Part shown: positions 24,796 to 34,377 of the stretch, piece by piece
How positions within the stretch are numbered: position 1 is the first letter of the stretch
How the letters are laid out: the number at the start of each line of letters is the position of its first letter
Assembly (NCBI RefSeq): GCF_041583835.1
Contig: NZ_JBFHFC010000015.1
Coordinates: forward strand, 1-52,792
From: Thiomicrorhabdus sp041583835
Lineage (GTDB): Bacteria > Pseudomonadota > Gammaproteobacteria > Thiomicrospirales > Thiomicrospiraceae
Length of the DNA: 52,792 nucleotides
Direction of reading: 5' to 3'
Notes under the pieces: generated by a model
Database searches by the model: none
What the model saw: the letters and a program-made list of their open reading frames with translations, nothing else
Told to the model about the DNA's origin: nothing
Position numbers and translations under genes: made by a program

Positions 24796-25629
24796 ATGAT
24801 GAGTAGAATTCAACAGAAACTTGAGGCTTTAAAGGCTCAAGGAAAAACAGCCTTAATTCCTTATATCACAGCTGGTGATCCTAATCCTAATGCTACGGTT
24901 GCTCTAATGCACCTTATGGTTTCCAAGGGTGCGGACATGTTGGAATTGGGTGTGCCTTTTTCCGATCCGATGGCGGACGGTCCGGTCATTCAGAAAGCGG
25001 TTGAGCGAGCTTTAAGTCACAACGTCAGTTTGGATGACGTCTTGGAATATGTTCGCGTTTTCCGTGAGCAGGATAACGAGACTCCAATTATTTTGATGGG
25101 GTATTTGAACCCGATCGAAGCCGAAGGTTACGAGGCGTTTGCCGCAGCCGCTAGTTCGGTGGGTGTGGACGCGGTTCTTACCGTGGATATGCCGCCGGAA
25201 GAAAGTTTTGGTTATTTGGATGCGTTGAGTGCAGCCGGACTTGACCGTATTTTCTTAGTATCGCCGACTACGCCTGAATCGCGCTTGGCTGCAGTCAATC
25301 AAAAAGGCAGCGGGTTTGCCTATTACGTTTCTCTGAAAGGGGTCACGGGTTCTAAAGAATTGGATATTGCCGATGTGACGGCGCAGATTAACCGTCTACG
25401 CGGACAGTTGTCATTGCCGATCGGGATCGGTTTTGGGATTAGAGACGGTCAGATGGCCTATGAGATGGCGCAATTAGGCGATGCGGTCATTGTCGGTTCC
25501 GCACTGGTCAGTCTGATTGAAGCAAACGCCCATCATGACTTGTATGATATTGAACTTGCCATTGGCGAGAAGATGACAGAATTCCGCTCTGCGATTGATC
25601 GCGCAGATGCACTAAAAGGTCAGGAGTAA
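24796..25629 (+). CDS. trpA: Tryptophan synthase alpha subunit
   Basis: The 277-residue TIM-barrel subunit releases indole from indole-3-glycerol phosphate and passes it to TrpB. The catalytic Glu and Asp are E50 and D61 in LELGVPFSDPMADGP. Two ATG codons occur in tandem; the second (24799) is better spaced from AGGAAG. accD follows five bases after the stop. trpCD and trpE are not in the window. Confidence 0.96.
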   Translation: MMSRIQQKLEALKAQGKTALIPYITAGDPNPNATVALMHLMVSKGADMLELGVPFSDPMADGPVIQKAVERALSHNVSLDDVLEYVRVFREQDNETPIILMGYLNPIEAEGYEAFAAAASSVGVDAVLTVDMPPEESFGYLDALSAAGLDRIFLVSPTTPESRLAAVNQKGSGFAYYVSLKGVTGSKELDIADVTAQINRLRGQLSLPIGIGFGIRDGQMAYEMAQLGDAVIVGSALVSLIEANAHHDLYDIELAIGEKMTEFRSAIDRADALKGQE

Positions 25630-25634
25630 TTGAT

Positions 25635-26489
25635 ATGAACTGGTTTGAAAAAATCCTTCCGAGCATTAAGCAAGTAACCGAACGTAAAAGTTCGGTGCCA
25701 GAAGGGCTTTGGACCAAGTGTCCTAAGTGTGAAAGTACTTTATACCGTTCCGAAGTAAAGCGTAATCAAGAGGTGTGTCCTAAATGTGACCATCACATGC
25801 GTTTGACCGGACGTGAGCGTTTGCATGTGTTTTTTGACGAAGGCTCTTCACGCGAGATTTCCGCGAATATTTCTCCGGTTGACCGTTTGAAATTCAGAGA
25901 TTTGAAAAAATATAAAGACCGCATTACTCAGGCTCAGAAAGCGACGGGTGAAAAGGATGCGTTAATTACCGAAGTCGGTACCATTAACGGTCTGGAAGTG
26001 GTTGCGGCTGCTTTCGAATTCAAGTTTATGGGTGGTTCCATGGGATCGGTTGTCGGCGAAAAATTCGTGCGTGCCGTCAACGAAGCAATTGAACGCGAAT
26101 GTCCGTTTATCTGTTTCTCAGCCAGTGGTGGTGCACGTATGCAGGAAGCGTTGTTCTCGTTGATGCAGATGGCTAAGACCAGTGCGGCTTTAGGACGTTT
26201 GCGTGCGAAAGGCTTACCTTATATTTCGGTGTTGACGGATCCGACTATGGGTGGGGTTTCAGCCAGTTTCGCGATGTTGGGGGATTTAAACGTGGCCGAG
26301 CCGAAAGCCTTAATCGGTTTTGCAGGTCCTCGTGTTATCGAACAGACGGTACGTGAAAAATTACCGGAAGGTTTCCAGCGAAGTGAGTTCTTACTAGAGC
26401 ATGGTGCGATTGATCGCATTATTCATCGTCATGAATTAAGAAACGAGTTATCCAGCGTTTGTAAAATGCTGATGAACAAACCTGCTTAA
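25635..26489 (+). CDS. accD: Acetyl-CoA carboxylase carboxyltransferase beta subunit
   Basis: The 284-residue subunit transfers the carboxyl group from biotin to acetyl-CoA in fatty-acid synthesis, together with AccA. The N-terminal zinc ribbon has C29, C32, C48 and C51. The carboxyltransferase core shows FKFMGGSMGSVVGEK and SASGGARMQEALFSLMQM. Its stop codon shares one base with the folC start, the usual accD-folC arrangement. Confidence 0.97.
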   Translation: MNWFEKILPSIKQVTERKSSVPEGLWTKCPKCESTLYRSEVKRNQEVCPKCDHHMRLTGRERLHVFFDEGSSREISANISPVDRLKFRDLKKYKDRITQAQKATGEKDALITEVGTINGLEVVAAAFEFKFMGGSMGSVVGEKFVRAVNEAIERECPFICFSASGGARMQEALFSLMQMAKTSAALGRLRAKGLPYISVLTDPTMGGVSASFAMLGDLNVAEPKALIGFAGPRVIEQTVREKLPEGFQRSEFLLEHGAIDRIIHRHELRNELSSVCKMLMNKPA

Positions 26490-27829
26490 TGTCTGTAACT
26501 GCATCAAAAACGGGAATGGCGACGAAGTCTTTGCCTGCGCCTGACAGTGAATCCACTCTTCAGGAGTGGATCGATTGGCTGTTGGGGATGCACGCCCAGG
26601 AGATTGACTTAGGATTAGAGCGCGTCGCTTTGGTGGCCCAGCATCTCGGTGTCGCTAAACCCGCTCCGTTTGTCATTAGTGTCGCCGGCACTAACGGGAA
26701 GGGTTCGAGTGTCGCCATGCTGTCGACTATTCTCGATGCGCAAGGGTATCGAGTCGGCACCTATACCTCTCCGCATATTTTGCGTTTTAATGAGCGTATC
26801 CAATTAAACGGGCAGATGGTCGACGATCGCCAGATTATCGAGGCTTTCGTTCAAATCGAAGCGGGGCGCGGTGAAACCAAGTTGACGTACTTTGAGTTCT
26901 CTACCTTGGCCGCTTTGTTGATCTTTAAAAATAGCGCTGTCGATGTGGCTGTTTTAGAAGTGGGGCTGGGCGGACGTTTGGATGCCGTTAACCTGGTGGA
27001 TGCGGATGCCGCTTTGATTACGGCGATTGATGTTGATCATGTCGATTGGCTGGGTGATGACCGTTCGGTGATTGCGACGGAAAAGGCGGGGATTATGCGT
27101 CCGCACTGTCCGGCGGTGTGCTCTGATCCTAATCCGCCTCAAAGCCTGTTTGATTACGCCGAAATGCATCGGGTTCCATTAACCGGTCTGGGGCGGGACT
27201 TCAATGTTTCCCAAACTGAATTGGGTTGGTCAATGTCCGGTTTGAGTGCTTTGGATTGTGGCGATTTACCGATTCCTGCATTGAAAGGTCAATTCCAAAT
27301 ACAGAATGCGGCCGGGGTGGTGGCATTATTGTCACGAATCCAGTCAGATCTTCCCGTCGGTTGCGATGCGATTAGCAAGGGATTGCATCAGGTGAAACAT
27401 CCGGGTCGTTTACAAACCTTTAAGGTTGGATCACAGGATTGGTTGCTTGATGTTGCTCATAATCCCCAGTCTTCACAGGCTTTGGCCGACTATCTTGGGC
27501 TTTTGCCTGACTCCCCGCGCTTTACCGCGCTGTTTTCGGTTTTGAATGATAAAGACAGTCTGCCGATGGTCAAACTTCTCTCGCCTTGGGTGAAACGTTG
27601 GGTGATCGCCGATTTGGCGATTCCGAGATCGACCACTTTGCCGAAATTGCATCAATTATTATTGGATGCGGGGATTGCAGAGAGTGCGATACAGCAAGTC
27701 GACGCTATGAGCGAGGCGGTTGAGTTAGCTTGTGGTCAATCTCAGGATTCGATTTTAGTATGGGGTTCTTTCTTTACGGTATCTCAAGTGCTTGAGACGC
27801 TGGTAGCGACAAAACGTATGGAAGGTTAG
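26489..27829 (+). CDS. folC: Dihydrofolate/folylpolyglutamate synthase
   Basis: The 446-residue bifunctional enzyme adds glutamate to dihydropteroate and extends folate tails. The ATP loop is GTNGKGSS (67-74), followed by VGTYTSPHILRFNERIQ. LEVGLGGRLDAVN carries the Mg-linked motif, and the C-terminal ligase domain has LDVAHNPQS. The first 20 residues are an extra Ser/Thr-rich extension. It starts on the last base of the accD stop. Confidence 0.95.
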   Translation: MSVTASKTGMATKSLPAPDSESTLQEWIDWLLGMHAQEIDLGLERVALVAQHLGVAKPAPFVISVAGTNGKGSSVAMLSTILDAQGYRVGTYTSPHILRFNERIQLNGQMVDDRQIIEAFVQIEAGRGETKLTYFEFSTLAALLIFKNSAVDVAVLEVGLGGRLDAVNLVDADAALITAIDVDHVDWLGDDRSVIATEKAGIMRPHCPAVCSDPNPPQSLFDYAEMHRVPLTGLGRDFNVSQTELGWSMSGLSALDCGDLPIPALKGQFQIQNAAGVVALLSRIQSDLPVGCDAISKGLHQVKHPGRLQTFKVGSQDWLLDVAHNPQSSQALADYLGLLPDSPRFTALFSVLNDKDSLPMVKLLSPWVKRWVIADLAIPRSTTLPKLHQLLLDAGIAESAIQQVDAMSEAVELACGQSQDSILVWGSFFTVSQVLETLVATKRMEG

Positions 27830-27836
27830 AGTGGTA

Positions 27837-28403
27837 ATGGATGAGGTAAGTAAGCATCGATTAATTGGCGCAGCTATTTGGTTGACGTTACTGGTGATTA
27901 TCGTACCCGGTTGGTATAGCCAGCCGGTGAATTTCAAACCGGGCGGTGCGGATCAATCTGAAGTACAAAATTCCGGCCCGCTTGTGCACCAGGCCTATGT
28001 CTTGCCTTCTTCGACTTCCCAGCAGCCGGTTAGTTCTGTCGAAGCAGCGGAGAGTCAAGCTAAAGCGGCTGTTGCAGAGAATAACAACGCTTCCGTTGGC
28101 GATCAGAAAGCGGTTACGTCCACCCGCGAGAAACAAAGCGTTTCAACGCCGCCGCACACGGCTCAAAAGTCAATGGTCGGGCAGTGGTTGGTAAAAGTGG
28201 CGGCTTTTAAAGAGTTAAATGACGCCAAGCGGGTTGAGAGTTTGTTGGATAGTGACTATAAAGCGTGGATAAAAGAATTTCCCGCGAGTAAGACATTTTC
28301 TGTAAGAACCGGTCCTTATGCGACGAAGGAAGCGGCCGAGCGGGATAAGAAAAAAATAGATAAAGCTTTGCGTACCCAATCGCAAATAGTACAGGTAAAA
28401 TAG
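27837..28403 (+). CDS. DedD-like SPOR domain protein
   Basis: The start is ATG 27837 (GTG 27831 is an in-frame alternative). The product is 188 residues. It has an N-terminal membrane anchor (HRLIGAAIWLTLLVIIVPGW), a Gln/Ala/Ser-rich periplasmic linker and a C-terminal SPOR domain (about 117-188, WLVKVAAFKELNDAKRVESLL). SPOR domains bind denuded glycan at the division septum. The folC-dedD order is widespread in gammaproteobacteria; cvpA, which usually follows, is absent here. Confidence 0.88.
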   Translation: MDEVSKHRLIGAAIWLTLLVIIVPGWYSQPVNFKPGGADQSEVQNSGPLVHQAYVLPSSTSQQPVSSVEAAESQAKAAVAENNNASVGDQKAVTSTREKQSVSTPPHTAQKSMVGQWLVKVAAFKELNDAKRVESLLDSDYKAWIKEFPASKTFSVRTGPYATKEAAERDKKKIDKALRTQSQIVQVK

Positions 28404-28482
28404 TGGGATATTCACTGCGATTTTTATCTTAAGAATTTTGTTCATTTAAACGTTTAACTTTGATTAGAAAGAGAGTAACCCT

Positions 28483-30000
28483 ATGTGTGGTATTGTTGGG
28501 ATAGTTTCTGTTGGTGAGACAGCTGTTTGCCAAGAGATTTATGACGCCTTAACCATTTTGCAGCATCGCGGCCAAGATGCTGCCGGGATCGTGACGTGTG
28601 AGAACGGTCGCTTTTTCCAGCGTAAAGATAATGGAATGGTCAAGGATGTGTTTCGTACCCGCCATATGCGTGATTTGCACGGAAAAATGGGGATCGGACA
28701 CGTACGCTATCCTACAGCGGGTTCTTCTTCTAGTGCAGAAGCGCAGCCGTTTTACGTAAACTCTCCGTACGGAATTGCCATGGGGCATAACGGTAACCTG
28801 ACCAATACCGAACAGTTAAGTCAGGAAATCTACCGTCAGGATTTGCGTCACTTGAATACCAATTCGGATTCCGAGGTATTGTTGAACGTTTTTGCGCATG
28901 AGTTGATGCAGCAAAAGAAGCTGTTTATCGATCATGAGGATGTATTTAACGCAATCCGTAACGTGCACAAACGTGCACGAGGTGGTTATGCCGCCGTCGG
29001 TATGATTTCGAATATCGGTGTGTTCGCTTTCCGCGATCCGTTTGCTTTGCGTCCGGTCGTCGTCGGTAAGCGTGAAACTGCAGCGGGTACGGACTATATT
29101 GTTGCATCGGAATCCGTTGCTCTGGATGGTCTGGGGTTTGAATTGATGAGAGACTTGGCACCGGGCGAAGCGGTTGTAATCACAGAAGACGGCAATATTT
29201 TCTTCCAGCAGTGTGCTGAAAATCCACAGTATTCACCATGTATTTTCGAGTTTGTTTATTTTGCCCGTCCGGACTCTATGATCGACGATATTTCCGTATA
29301 CAAATCCCGTTTACGTATGGGTGAAAAGTTGGCGGATAAAATTTTGCGTGAATGGCCGGAGCACGATATTGATGTGGTGATGCCGATTCCGGATACCAGC
29401 CGTACTTCGGCATTGGAATTGGCCGCGAAATTAGGCAAGCCGTATCGCGAAGGGTTCATCAAAAACCGTTATATCGGCCGTACTTTCATTATGCCGGGTC
29501 AGCAGTTACGTAAGAAATCGGTACGTCACAAATTGAATCCGATCGATTTGGAATTTGAAGGTAAGAATGTGTTGTTGGTGGACGATTCGATCGTCCGCGG
29601 TACGACTTCCGGGCAGATTGTCGAGATGGCGCGTGAAGCCGGTGCGAAAAAAGTATATTTCGCTTCCGCCGCACCCGCGGTACGTTTTCCTTACGTTTAC
29701 GGAATTGATATGCCTTCGGCTTCCGAGTTGGTTGCAAATAACCGTACCACCGAAGAAATTGCGGAATTCATCGGGGCCGATAAATTGATTTATCAGGACT
29801 TGGATGATTTGATTGAAGCGGTTGGAGTGGGTAACGAACAGATCAAGCTGTTCGATACGTCTTGTTTTAGTGGCGAATATGTCACTGGCGATATTACGCC
29901 GGAGTATTTGCAGTCAATCGACGTGGCCCGTAACGATAGCGCTCAAACTTCTAAGCAAGCGACCGGACAAGAACCGGTAGGCATCTATAACGGAAGTTGA
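28483..30000 (+). CDS. purF: Amidophosphoribosyltransferase
   Basis: The 505-residue enzyme makes phosphoribosylamine from PRPP and glutamine, the first step of purine synthesis. The nucleophile is Cys2 directly after Met1 (MCGIVGIVS), so no propeptide is removed. The PRPP site is VLLVDDSIVRGTTS. Glutaminase motifs RYPTAGSSS and GHNGNLTN are present. metZ follows after 30 bases, a common proteobacterial pair. Confidence 0.97.
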   Translation: MCGIVGIVSVGETAVCQEIYDALTILQHRGQDAAGIVTCENGRFFQRKDNGMVKDVFRTRHMRDLHGKMGIGHVRYPTAGSSSSAEAQPFYVNSPYGIAMGHNGNLTNTEQLSQEIYRQDLRHLNTNSDSEVLLNVFAHELMQQKKLFIDHEDVFNAIRNVHKRARGGYAAVGMISNIGVFAFRDPFALRPVVVGKRETAAGTDYIVASESVALDGLGFELMRDLAPGEAVVITEDGNIFFQQCAENPQYSPCIFEFVYFARPDSMIDDISVYKSRLRMGEKLADKILREWPEHDIDVVMPIPDTSRTSALELAAKLGKPYREGFIKNRYIGRTFIMPGQQLRKKSVRHKLNPIDLEFEGKNVLLVDDSIVRGTTSGQIVEMAREAGAKKVYFASAAPAVRFPYVYGIDMPSASELVANNRTTEEIAEFIGADKLIYQDLDDLIEAVGVGNEQIKLFDTSCFSGEYVTGDITPEYLQSIDVARNDSAQTSKQATGQEPVGIYNGS

Positions 30001-30030
30001 TGGCCGAAAGAAGAATTTTAGAGGATTAAG

Positions 30031-31209
30031 ATGCAAGAATTTGATATTGAAACATTGGCGGTTCGCGCCGGCTATGACCAGACTGCAGAGCAGGAAAACA
30101 GTGAAGCCATGTTTCTGACTTCAAGTTTCCGTTACGAGTCTGCGGCTCAGGCGGCGGCTCGTTTCGGGGGGCAGGAAAAGGGCAATATTTATTCGCGCTT
30201 TACGAACCCGACCGTGCGTACTTTCGAACGTCGTTTGGCGTTGATGGAAGGTGGTGAGTCCTGTGTTGGTACGGCATCCGGTATGTCGGCGATCCTGTCG
30301 ACGTTCATGGGATTGTTTGAAGCCGGTGATCATGTCATTTCTTCTCAAAGCGTTTTCGGAACCACTAAAGTTTTATTCAATAAATACTTGGCTAAGTTCG
30401 GTTTGGAAGTCAGTTTTGTGTCTCAGACGGATATTTCCGAATGGCAGGCGGCGATTAAGCCGAACACCAAAGCGTTTTTTCTGGAAACGCCGTCCAATCC
30501 TTTGACTGAGATTGCCGACTTGAGTGCTATTTCCGCTTTGGCAAAAGCGAACGATTGTTTGTTGATTGTGGATAACTGCTTTTGTACGCCAGTACTTCAG
30601 CGTCCGTTGGAGCAGGGTGCCGATATTGTTATCCATTCGGCGACTAAGTTTTTGGACGGGCAGGGTCGAGGAATCGGCGGTGCAGTAGTTGGCTCTGCCG
30701 AGTTGATCGAAGAGCCTGTTCGCGGGTTTATGCGTACGGCCGGTCCGTCGATGAGTCCGTTTAATGCGTGGATGTTTTTGAAAGGTTTGGAAACCCTGCC
30801 GGTAAGAATGGCGGCGCATTGTAATAATGCAATGCAACTGGCACAGTGGTTGTCGGAACATCCGGCTGTGGAGCAGGTGTTTTATCCCGGCTTGGCGTCG
30901 CATCCCCAGTATGAGCTTGCGGTTAAGCAACAGGATGCCGGCGGCGGCTTGGTGAGTTTCCGAGTTAAGGGCGATCAGCAGGATGCCTGGTCTGTGATCG
31001 ATGCTACGAAAATGCTGTCAATTACCGCTAATTTGGGTGACGTGAAAACCAGTATTACGCATCCAGCGACAACGACACACTGCCGTGTGAGTCCGGAAGA
31101 TCGTTTAAAAGCCGGGATTACGGATAATTTAGTGCGGGTTTCGGTTGGTCTTGAATCGATAGACGATATCAAAAAAGATCTGGCGAGAGGGTTGGACGCC
31201 TTAATCTAA
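30031..31209 (+). CDS. metZ: O-succinylhomoserine sulfhydrylase
   Basis: The 392-residue Cys/Met-metabolism PLP enzyme forms homocysteine directly from O-succinylhomoserine and sulfide. The PLP lysine is K206 in HSATKFLDGQG, and the N-terminal SRFTNPTVRTFERRLA and ETPSNPLTE motifs are clear. Related lyases are hard to separate by sequence, but the purF-metZ neighbourhood favours MetZ. Direct sulfhydrylation would suit a sulfide-rich habitat. Confidence 0.88.
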   Translation: MQEFDIETLAVRAGYDQTAEQENSEAMFLTSSFRYESAAQAAARFGGQEKGNIYSRFTNPTVRTFERRLALMEGGESCVGTASGMSAILSTFMGLFEAGDHVISSQSVFGTTKVLFNKYLAKFGLEVSFVSQTDISEWQAAIKPNTKAFFLETPSNPLTEIADLSAISALAKANDCLLIVDNCFCTPVLQRPLEQGADIVIHSATKFLDGQGRGIGGAVVGSAELIEEPVRGFMRTAGPSMSPFNAWMFLKGLETLPVRMAAHCNNAMQLAQWLSEHPAVEQVFYPGLASHPQYELAVKQQDAGGGLVSFRVKGDQQDAWSVIDATKMLSITANLGDVKTSITHPATTTHCRVSPEDRLKAGITDNLVRVSVGLESIDDIKKDLARGLDALI

Positions 31210-31230
31210 TCGGTAGGTCGATTAGATTAA
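31201..31230. other. Inverted repeat at the metZ / yhbY convergence
   Basis: A perfect 12-bp inverted repeat (31201-31212 with 31219-31230, loop GTAGGT) covers the metZ stop codon. The plus side is followed by GAAGG, so it lacks a clean U-run. A short second stem (AGGC / GCCT, 31233-31247) before TATTTTTT may assist termination of the plus transcript. Confidence 0.5.
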
Positions 31231-31249
31231 GAAGGCATCAAAAGCCTAA

Positions 31250-31558
31250 TTATTTTTTAGGCAGAGGAAGTTGCGTTTCTTCGTTTTGACGGTAGATCAC
31301 GCAAATCTTTCCGATGCTCTGAACCAGCAAAGCGCCGGTTTCTTTGATGATGTAATCAACGATTTTAGCCCGATCTTCGCGATCGCCGGCGGCAATCTTG
31401 ATTTTTAGGATTTCATGATGGCTAAGTGTGCTTTCCAACTCAGCCATCAAACTTTCCGTTACGCCGTTCGCGCCGATGATAATCATCGGGTTTAGACCAT
31501 GCGCGATGCCGCGAAGGTATTTTTTCTGGTTGATCGATAATTTTTCCGGTTGGCTCAT
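31250..31558 (-). CDS. yhbY: YhbY-type RNA-binding protein (CRM domain)
   Basis: The 102-residue single CRM-domain protein binds pre-50S ribosomal particles. It shows LSINQKKYLRGIAHGLNPMIIIGANGVTESL with the GxxG RNA-binding loop (GANG). The C-terminus LLVQSIGKICVIYRQN matches the family. It is divergent from rlmE with 64 bases between starts, the same arrangement as in Escherichia coli. Confidence 0.93.
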   Translation of the reverse strand: MSQPEKLSINQKKYLRGIAHGLNPMIIIGANGVTESLMAELESTLSHHEILKIKIAAGDREDRAKIVDYIIKETGALLVQSIGKICVIYRQNEETQLPLPKK

Positions 31559-31622
31559 TGAAAATTCCAGTATTCGTTATTATTTAAAAATTAATTCACA
31601 TATTGTAGTAGATATTTCATAG

Positions 31623-32240
31623 ATGGCGAGAAGTAAATCAAGTTCGGGTTGGCTAAAAGAGCACTTTGATGATCATTATGTGCTCAAAGCTAAACAAGAG
31701 GGGTGGCGTTCTCGCGCGGTTTACAAGCTGCAAGAGATTGATGAAAAGGATCATTTGTTCAAGCCGGGCATGTGTGTCGTCGACTTAGGTGCGGCGCCGG
31801 GAGGCTGGTCTCAATGGACAACGCATAAGGTCGGTGGTCAAGGTGAAGTGTTCGCCCTTGATATTCTGCCGGTGGAACCTTTTGCAGGTGTGACTTTCAT
31901 TCAGGGCGACTTTCAGGAAGAGGCCGTCTATGATGCGTTGTTGAATGCTTTGGCGGGACGCGATGTGGATGTGGTTATGTCCGATATGGCGCCGAATATG
32001 AGCGGCAATAAGGCGATGGATATCCCAAGGGCGATGTATTTGGTTGAACTCTCGGTTGAGTTGGCCGATCAAGTGTTAAAGCCGGGCGGCGATTTGTTGA
32101 TGAAAGTGTTTCAGGGCGAGGGTTACGATCAATTGATTAGAACCCTTAAGGATAAGTATCAAAAAGTGATTACCAGAAAGCCAAAAGCGTCTCGACCTAG
32201 AAGTAAGGAAATTTACTTGTTGGCGCGAGGCAAGAAATAA
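31623..32240 (+). CDS. rlmE: 23S rRNA (uridine-2552-2'-O)-methyltransferase
   Basis: The 205-residue FtsJ/RrmJ enzyme methylates U2552 in the A loop of 23S rRNA. The SAM motif is VVDLGAAPGGWSQW (52-65). The K-D-K-E tetrad is visible as K35 (AVYKLQ), D near 120 (VMSDMAPN), K near 161 (LLMKVFQGEG) and E near 198 (SKEIYLLA). ftsH lies 110 bases downstream, as in many proteobacteria. Confidence 0.95.
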   Translation: MARSKSSSGWLKEHFDDHYVLKAKQEGWRSRAVYKLQEIDEKDHLFKPGMCVVDLGAAPGGWSQWTTHKVGGQGEVFALDILPVEPFAGVTFIQGDFQEEAVYDALLNALAGRDVDVVMSDMAPNMSGNKAMDIPRAMYLVELSVELADQVLKPGGDLLMKVFQGEGYDQLIRTLKDKYQKVITRKPKASRPRSKEIYLLARGKK

Positions 32241-32297
32241 AAAACTAATTAACTTGATTAATAACATCAATCGATCATAAGTTAAGTTTATGAAGTT

Positions 32298-32326
32298 TTG
32301 TGTTAAAGTAGTCGGATTCGTAAAGT
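32298..32326 (+). promoter_or_regulatory. Candidate ftsH promoter
   Basis: TTGTGT (32298-32303) and TAAAGT (32321-32326) are separated by 17 bases, and the -10 lies 24 bases before the ftsH start. It is sigma-70-like rather than a clear heat-shock promoter. Confidence 0.4.
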
Positions 32327-32349
32327 TTTGTGAGTCCTAAGGGTAGACC

Positions 32350-34314
32350 ATGAAGAATGATATGTTAAAAAATGTGTTGGTTTGGACGATCGTTGCGATG
32401 ATCATGATGACGGTGTTCAACCACTTCAAAGATCAGTCGCAAACCAGCTCGAGCCGTTTGGATTATTCTGATTTCATTGAACAGGTTCATCAAGGACAGG
32501 TCAGTAAGGTTTCTATTGAAGGTGCGACCATTCGTGGTGTTTATATGAGTGGCGACAGCTTCACGACTTATAATCCGGGCGATCCTGGGTTGATGGGCGA
32601 CCTGTTGGATAATCACGTTAAAATCAGTGCGCATCCTCCTGAAGAGCAAAGCGTGTTGATGCAAATCTTTATCTCATGGTTCCCGATGCTGCTGTTGATT
32701 GCAGTGTGGATTTTCTTTATGCGTTCCGTCGGTGGCGGCATGGGCGGCAAGGGCGGTCCGATGTCTTTCGGTAAGAGTAAGGCGCGCATGCTGACAAGCG
32801 ATCAGGTCAAAGTGACTTTGGATGACGTTGCGGGTGCAGACGAAGCAAAACAAGAAGTTGGCGAGATTGTAGATTTCTTAAGAGATCCTACTAAGTATCA
32901 GAATTTAGGTGGAAATATTCCGCGCGGTGTCTTGATGGTTGGGCCTCCGGGTACCGGTAAGACCTTGTTGGCGAAAGCCATCGCCGGTGAAGCCAAGGTA
33001 CCTTTCTTTACGATTTCGGGTTCCGACTTTGTAGAAATGTTTGTCGGTGTCGGTGCTTCGCGTGTCCGTGATATGTTCGAGCAGGCCAAGGCGCATGCAC
33101 CTTGTATTATCTTTATTGACGAAATCGATGCGGTCGGGCGTAGTCGCGGAACCGGTATGGGCGGCGGAAACGACGAACGCGAGCAGACTTTGAACCAGAT
33201 GCTGGTTGAGATGGACGGTTTCGAAGGTAATGAGGGAATTATCGTTATCGCAGCGACTAACCGTGCGGATGTATTGGATCCTGCATTGTTGCGTCCGGGT
33301 CGATTCGACCGTCAGGTTACCGTTGGATTGCCGGATATTCGCGGCCGTGAACAGATTCTTAAAGTGCATATGCGTAAGGTGCCGTTGGCGGATGACGTTA
33401 ATGCGGCGGTTATTGCCCGCGGTACGCCAGGTTTCTCTGGAGCAGATTTGGCGAATTTGGTTAACGAAGCCGCTTTGTTTGCAGCTCGCAATAACGATCG
33501 TTTGGTCAATCAAACTCATTTTGAGAAAGCCAAAGATAAGATATTGATGGGTGTTGAGCGTAAGAGCATGGTGATGAGCGAAAAAGAACGCAGAATGACC
33601 GCTTATCATGAAGCTGGACACGCCATTGTCGGTTATTTGGTGCCGGAGCACGATCCTGTTTATAAGGTGAGTATCATGCCGCGTGGACGCGCTTTGGGTG
33701 TGACGATGTACCTGCCGGAAGAAGACAGTTACAGCTACAGTAAGCGTAAGCTTGAAAGCCAGTTGTCGAGTTTGTACGGCGGACGTATTGCCGAAGAGCA
33801 GATTTACGGACCGGATGCGGTTACTACGGGCGCCAGTAACGATATCGAGCGAGCGACTATGTTGGCTCGTAATATGGTCACCAAGTGGGGCTTGTCCGAC
33901 AAGTTAGGGCCGTTGATGTATGAAGAAGACGATAACGGCAGCTTTATGGGGACTTCCCGTAATGCTAATGTTTCCGGTGAGATTTCGAAAGAAATCGACA
34001 TGGAGATTCGTGCCATTATCGACCGAAACTATCAGCGTGCACAGCAGATACTGAAAGATAATGCAGATAAGTTGGAAGTTATGACGGAAGCTCTGATGCA
34101 TTATGAAACGATCGATTCCGAGCAGATCAAGAATATTATGGAAGGCCGTCCGGCAGGAGAGCCGAAAGGATGGACTTCCGGTGATGACGGATCGGATAAT
34201 ACGTCGGATGAACAGTCTGCGAAATCATCGGATGATCATGAATCTGAGGTTGTCTCCGATGATTTGAGTGGCGACACCAATGTGCCAGATAGTAGTGAGC
34301 CTAAATTGCATTGA
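32350..34314 (+). CDS. ftsH: ATP-dependent zinc metalloprotease FtsH
   Basis: The 654-residue membrane protease degrades misfolded membrane proteins and regulatory proteins. Membrane segments at about 5-23 and 108-124 flank a periplasmic domain. The AAA module has Walker A GPPGTGKT (198-205), Walker B IIFIDE (253-258) and the second region of homology ending LRPGRFDRQ. The zinc site is HEAGH (420-424). The acidic, Ser/Asp-rich tail (about 610-650) is longer than average. A terminator follows at 34334. Confidence 0.97.
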   Translation: MKNDMLKNVLVWTIVAMIMMTVFNHFKDQSQTSSSRLDYSDFIEQVHQGQVSKVSIEGATIRGVYMSGDSFTTYNPGDPGLMGDLLDNHVKISAHPPEEQSVLMQIFISWFPMLLLIAVWIFFMRSVGGGMGGKGGPMSFGKSKARMLTSDQVKVTLDDVAGADEAKQEVGEIVDFLRDPTKYQNLGGNIPRGVLMVGPPGTGKTLLAKAIAGEAKVPFFTISGSDFVEMFVGVGASRVRDMFEQAKAHAPCIIFIDEIDAVGRSRGTGMGGGNDEREQTLNQMLVEMDGFEGNEGIIVIAATNRADVLDPALLRPGRFDRQVTVGLPDIRGREQILKVHMRKVPLADDVNAAVIARGTPGFSGADLANLVNEAALFAARNNDRLVNQTHFEKAKDKILMGVERKSMVMSEKERRMTAYHEAGHAIVGYLVPEHDPVYKVSIMPRGRALGVTMYLPEEDSYSYSKRKLESQLSSLYGGRIAEEQIYGPDAVTTGASNDIERATMLARNMVTKWGLSDKLGPLMYEEDDNGSFMGTSRNANVSGEISKEIDMEIRAIIDRNYQRAQQILKDNADKLEVMTEALMHYETIDSEQIKNIMEGRPAGEPKGWTSGDDGSDNTSDEQSAKSSDDHESEVVSDDLSGDTNVPDSSEPKLH

Positions 34315-34333
34315 TTGCGAATAGGCTTGAGAC

Positions 34334-34358
34334 AAAACCCCTTTAATGGGGTTTTTTT
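34334..34358 (+). terminator. Rho-independent terminator after ftsH
   Basis: AAAACCCC (34334-34341), loop TTTAAT, GGGGTTTT (34348-34355) and further T to 34358. It separates ftsH from folP, although folP starts only 19 bases later. Confidence 0.88.
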
Positions 34359-34377
34359 ATGTCGGTAGGATGAAGTA

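Noticed and set aside
28446..28457. TTAAACGTTTAA palindrome before purF as a PurR operator
   Set aside because: Only the AAACGTTT core fits; the outer bases of the PurR consensus are missing and the palindrome is A/T-rich enough to occur by chance.
32252..32275. TTGAT...ATCAA as an FNR site between rlmE and ftsH
   Set aside because: The half-sites are separated by seven bases instead of the four that FNR requires.
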